Below are positions 63,509-64,000 of a stretch of DNA of 64,000 bases, piece by piece; position 1 is the first letter of the stretch, and every line of letters begins with the position of its first letter. This stretch comes from Thiothrix lacustris DSM 21227 (GTDB taxonomy: Bacteria; Pseudomonadota; Gammaproteobacteria; Thiotrichales; Thiotrichaceae), in contig NZ_JHYQ01000002.1 in assembly GCF_000621325.1 (NCBI RefSeq), positions 62,001-126,000 on the forward strand, written 5' to 3'. The notes beneath the pieces are model-generated. The model was not told the origin of the DNA, ran no database searches, and worked only from the letters and a program-made list of their open reading frames with translations. A program made the translations under genes and the position numbers.

Positions 63509-64000
63509 ATGTCGGTTAACACTTTCAGGGCCGCTCTAGTTGTCGATGGTGAATATATTTCTGCTTGGCAATACTGGATGCTAGAACGTTTGTTAGCGTC
63601 CCGTAGCGTGGTATTGGTTGGGGTTATTTTTCGTAAATCTGTGACTGGCTCTTGTCTAAGGAAGGTTAATACCTTTGTACTCAATAGCTTACAGTATATT
63701 GATGGTAAGCTGTTTAAATGCCCAGTGACCGCGCGAGTTCCGAGCAGTCTTCTTCCACTCTTAGGTGATGTGGATTTGTGTGAGGTCGGTAGTAAACGTT
63801 ATCAAACATTATTAGCCGGTGAGCCATTAGATTTGGCTATTGATTTGAGTGGCCAAGAGCCGTTACCCGAATTGATGGCTGCTAGTAAGCATGGTGTTTG
63901 GCGATATTTCTATGGTAATCCCGCTTGTTTGTCAGATCGCTACGCCAATATCCATGAATACGCTGACCGTCGTGATGAAATTATTTCTGGTGTTGAACGT
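63509..64000 (+). CDS. Formyltransferase-like / glycosyltransferase N-terminal domain protein, cut by window end
   Basis: 164 codons without a stop up to the window edge, starting MSVNTFRAALVVDGEYISAWQ. The stretches LVVDGEYISAWQYWMLERLL, LDLAIDLSGQEPL and AASKHGVWRYFYGNP resemble the N-terminal part of large proteins annotated as formyltransferase-like, glucosamine/inositol-phosphoceramide transferase-like sugar-transfer proteins. AAGTGAG is upstream. The rest of the gene is needed to name it. Confidence 0.65.
   Translation, partial: MSVNTFRAALVVDGEYISAWQYWMLERLLASRSVVLVGVIFRKSVTGSCLRKVNTFVLNSLQYIDGKLFKCPVTARVPSSLLPLLGDVDLCEVGSKRYQTLLAGEPLDLAIDLSGQEPLPELMAASKHGVWRYFYGNPACLSDRYANIHEYADRRDEIISGVER

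Overview
The window looks like a chromosomal segment of a gammaproteobacterium. Hda, the groESL layout, ZapE, SdhE next to sdhCDAB, UvrC and PgsA of exactly E. coli-like length, a tesA/ybbA/ybbP locus and a FimX-like protein all point that way. A sulfide:quinone-oxidoreductase-like flavoprotein, a Na+/H+ Mrp system and the general protein flavour suggest a sulfur-oxidising Thiothrix/Thiotrichales-like lineage; this is inference, because no rRNA gene is present. I found no tRNA, rRNA or CRISPR array, and no stretch over about 300 bp lacks a gene or a described element.

Layout. 1-8.3 kb: end of an AI-2E-type permease, hda, yebE-like, dsbD with a duplicated N-terminal domain, an H-NS-type protein, a GGDEF-EAL protein and fxsA. 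8.3-10.4 kb: groESL under a promoter overlapped by a perfect CIRCE element. 10.4-12.6 kb: an accessory patch with vapBC, a relic integron (complete attC, an AAC(3)-I-like acetyltransferase cassette, attI region, truncated integrase) and an ATPase-gene remnant. 12.6-17.2 kb: 2OG oxygenase, PP-loop ATPase, SQR-like protein, cysS, osmC. 17.3-26.7 kb: the most unusual region, with a Tat flavoprotein, a ferric-reductase-type cytochrome b and an 8Fe ferredoxin, divergent from three YHYH lipoproteins, two EF-hand ORFs, a small Cys-rich exported protein and a HupE/UreJ-type membrane protein. Several of these promoters carry the same direct-repeat motif, so I read them as one uncharacterised extracytoplasmic system.

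26.7-35.1 kb: pta, ackA, an FGGY kinase, a VWA-like metallopeptidase, uvrC, pgsA. 35.1-38.3 kb: an envelope operon (OmpA with TSP3 repeats, a 44-residue membrane peptide, two paralogous membrane-anchored helix-hairpin-helix proteins). 38.4-43.5 kb: gntR-sdhCDAB followed by two SdhE paralogues and a rhodanese, divergent from sucA-zapE (43.8-47.7 kb); the shared intergenic region holds five copies of a WTGTYGACA-type palindrome. 47.8-54.5 kb: an Mrp antiporter operon (A/B fused, C-G) plus a DUF2189 protein. 54.5-60 kb: tesA, ybbA and ybbP, interrupted by an AAA-ATPase/PD-(D/E)XK gene flanked by an imperfect 120-bp direct repeat derived from the tesA/ybbA promoter region. 60-64 kb: a PilZ-like protein, a degenerate REC-PAS-EAL (FimX-like) protein and the start of a formyltransferase-like protein cut by the window edge.
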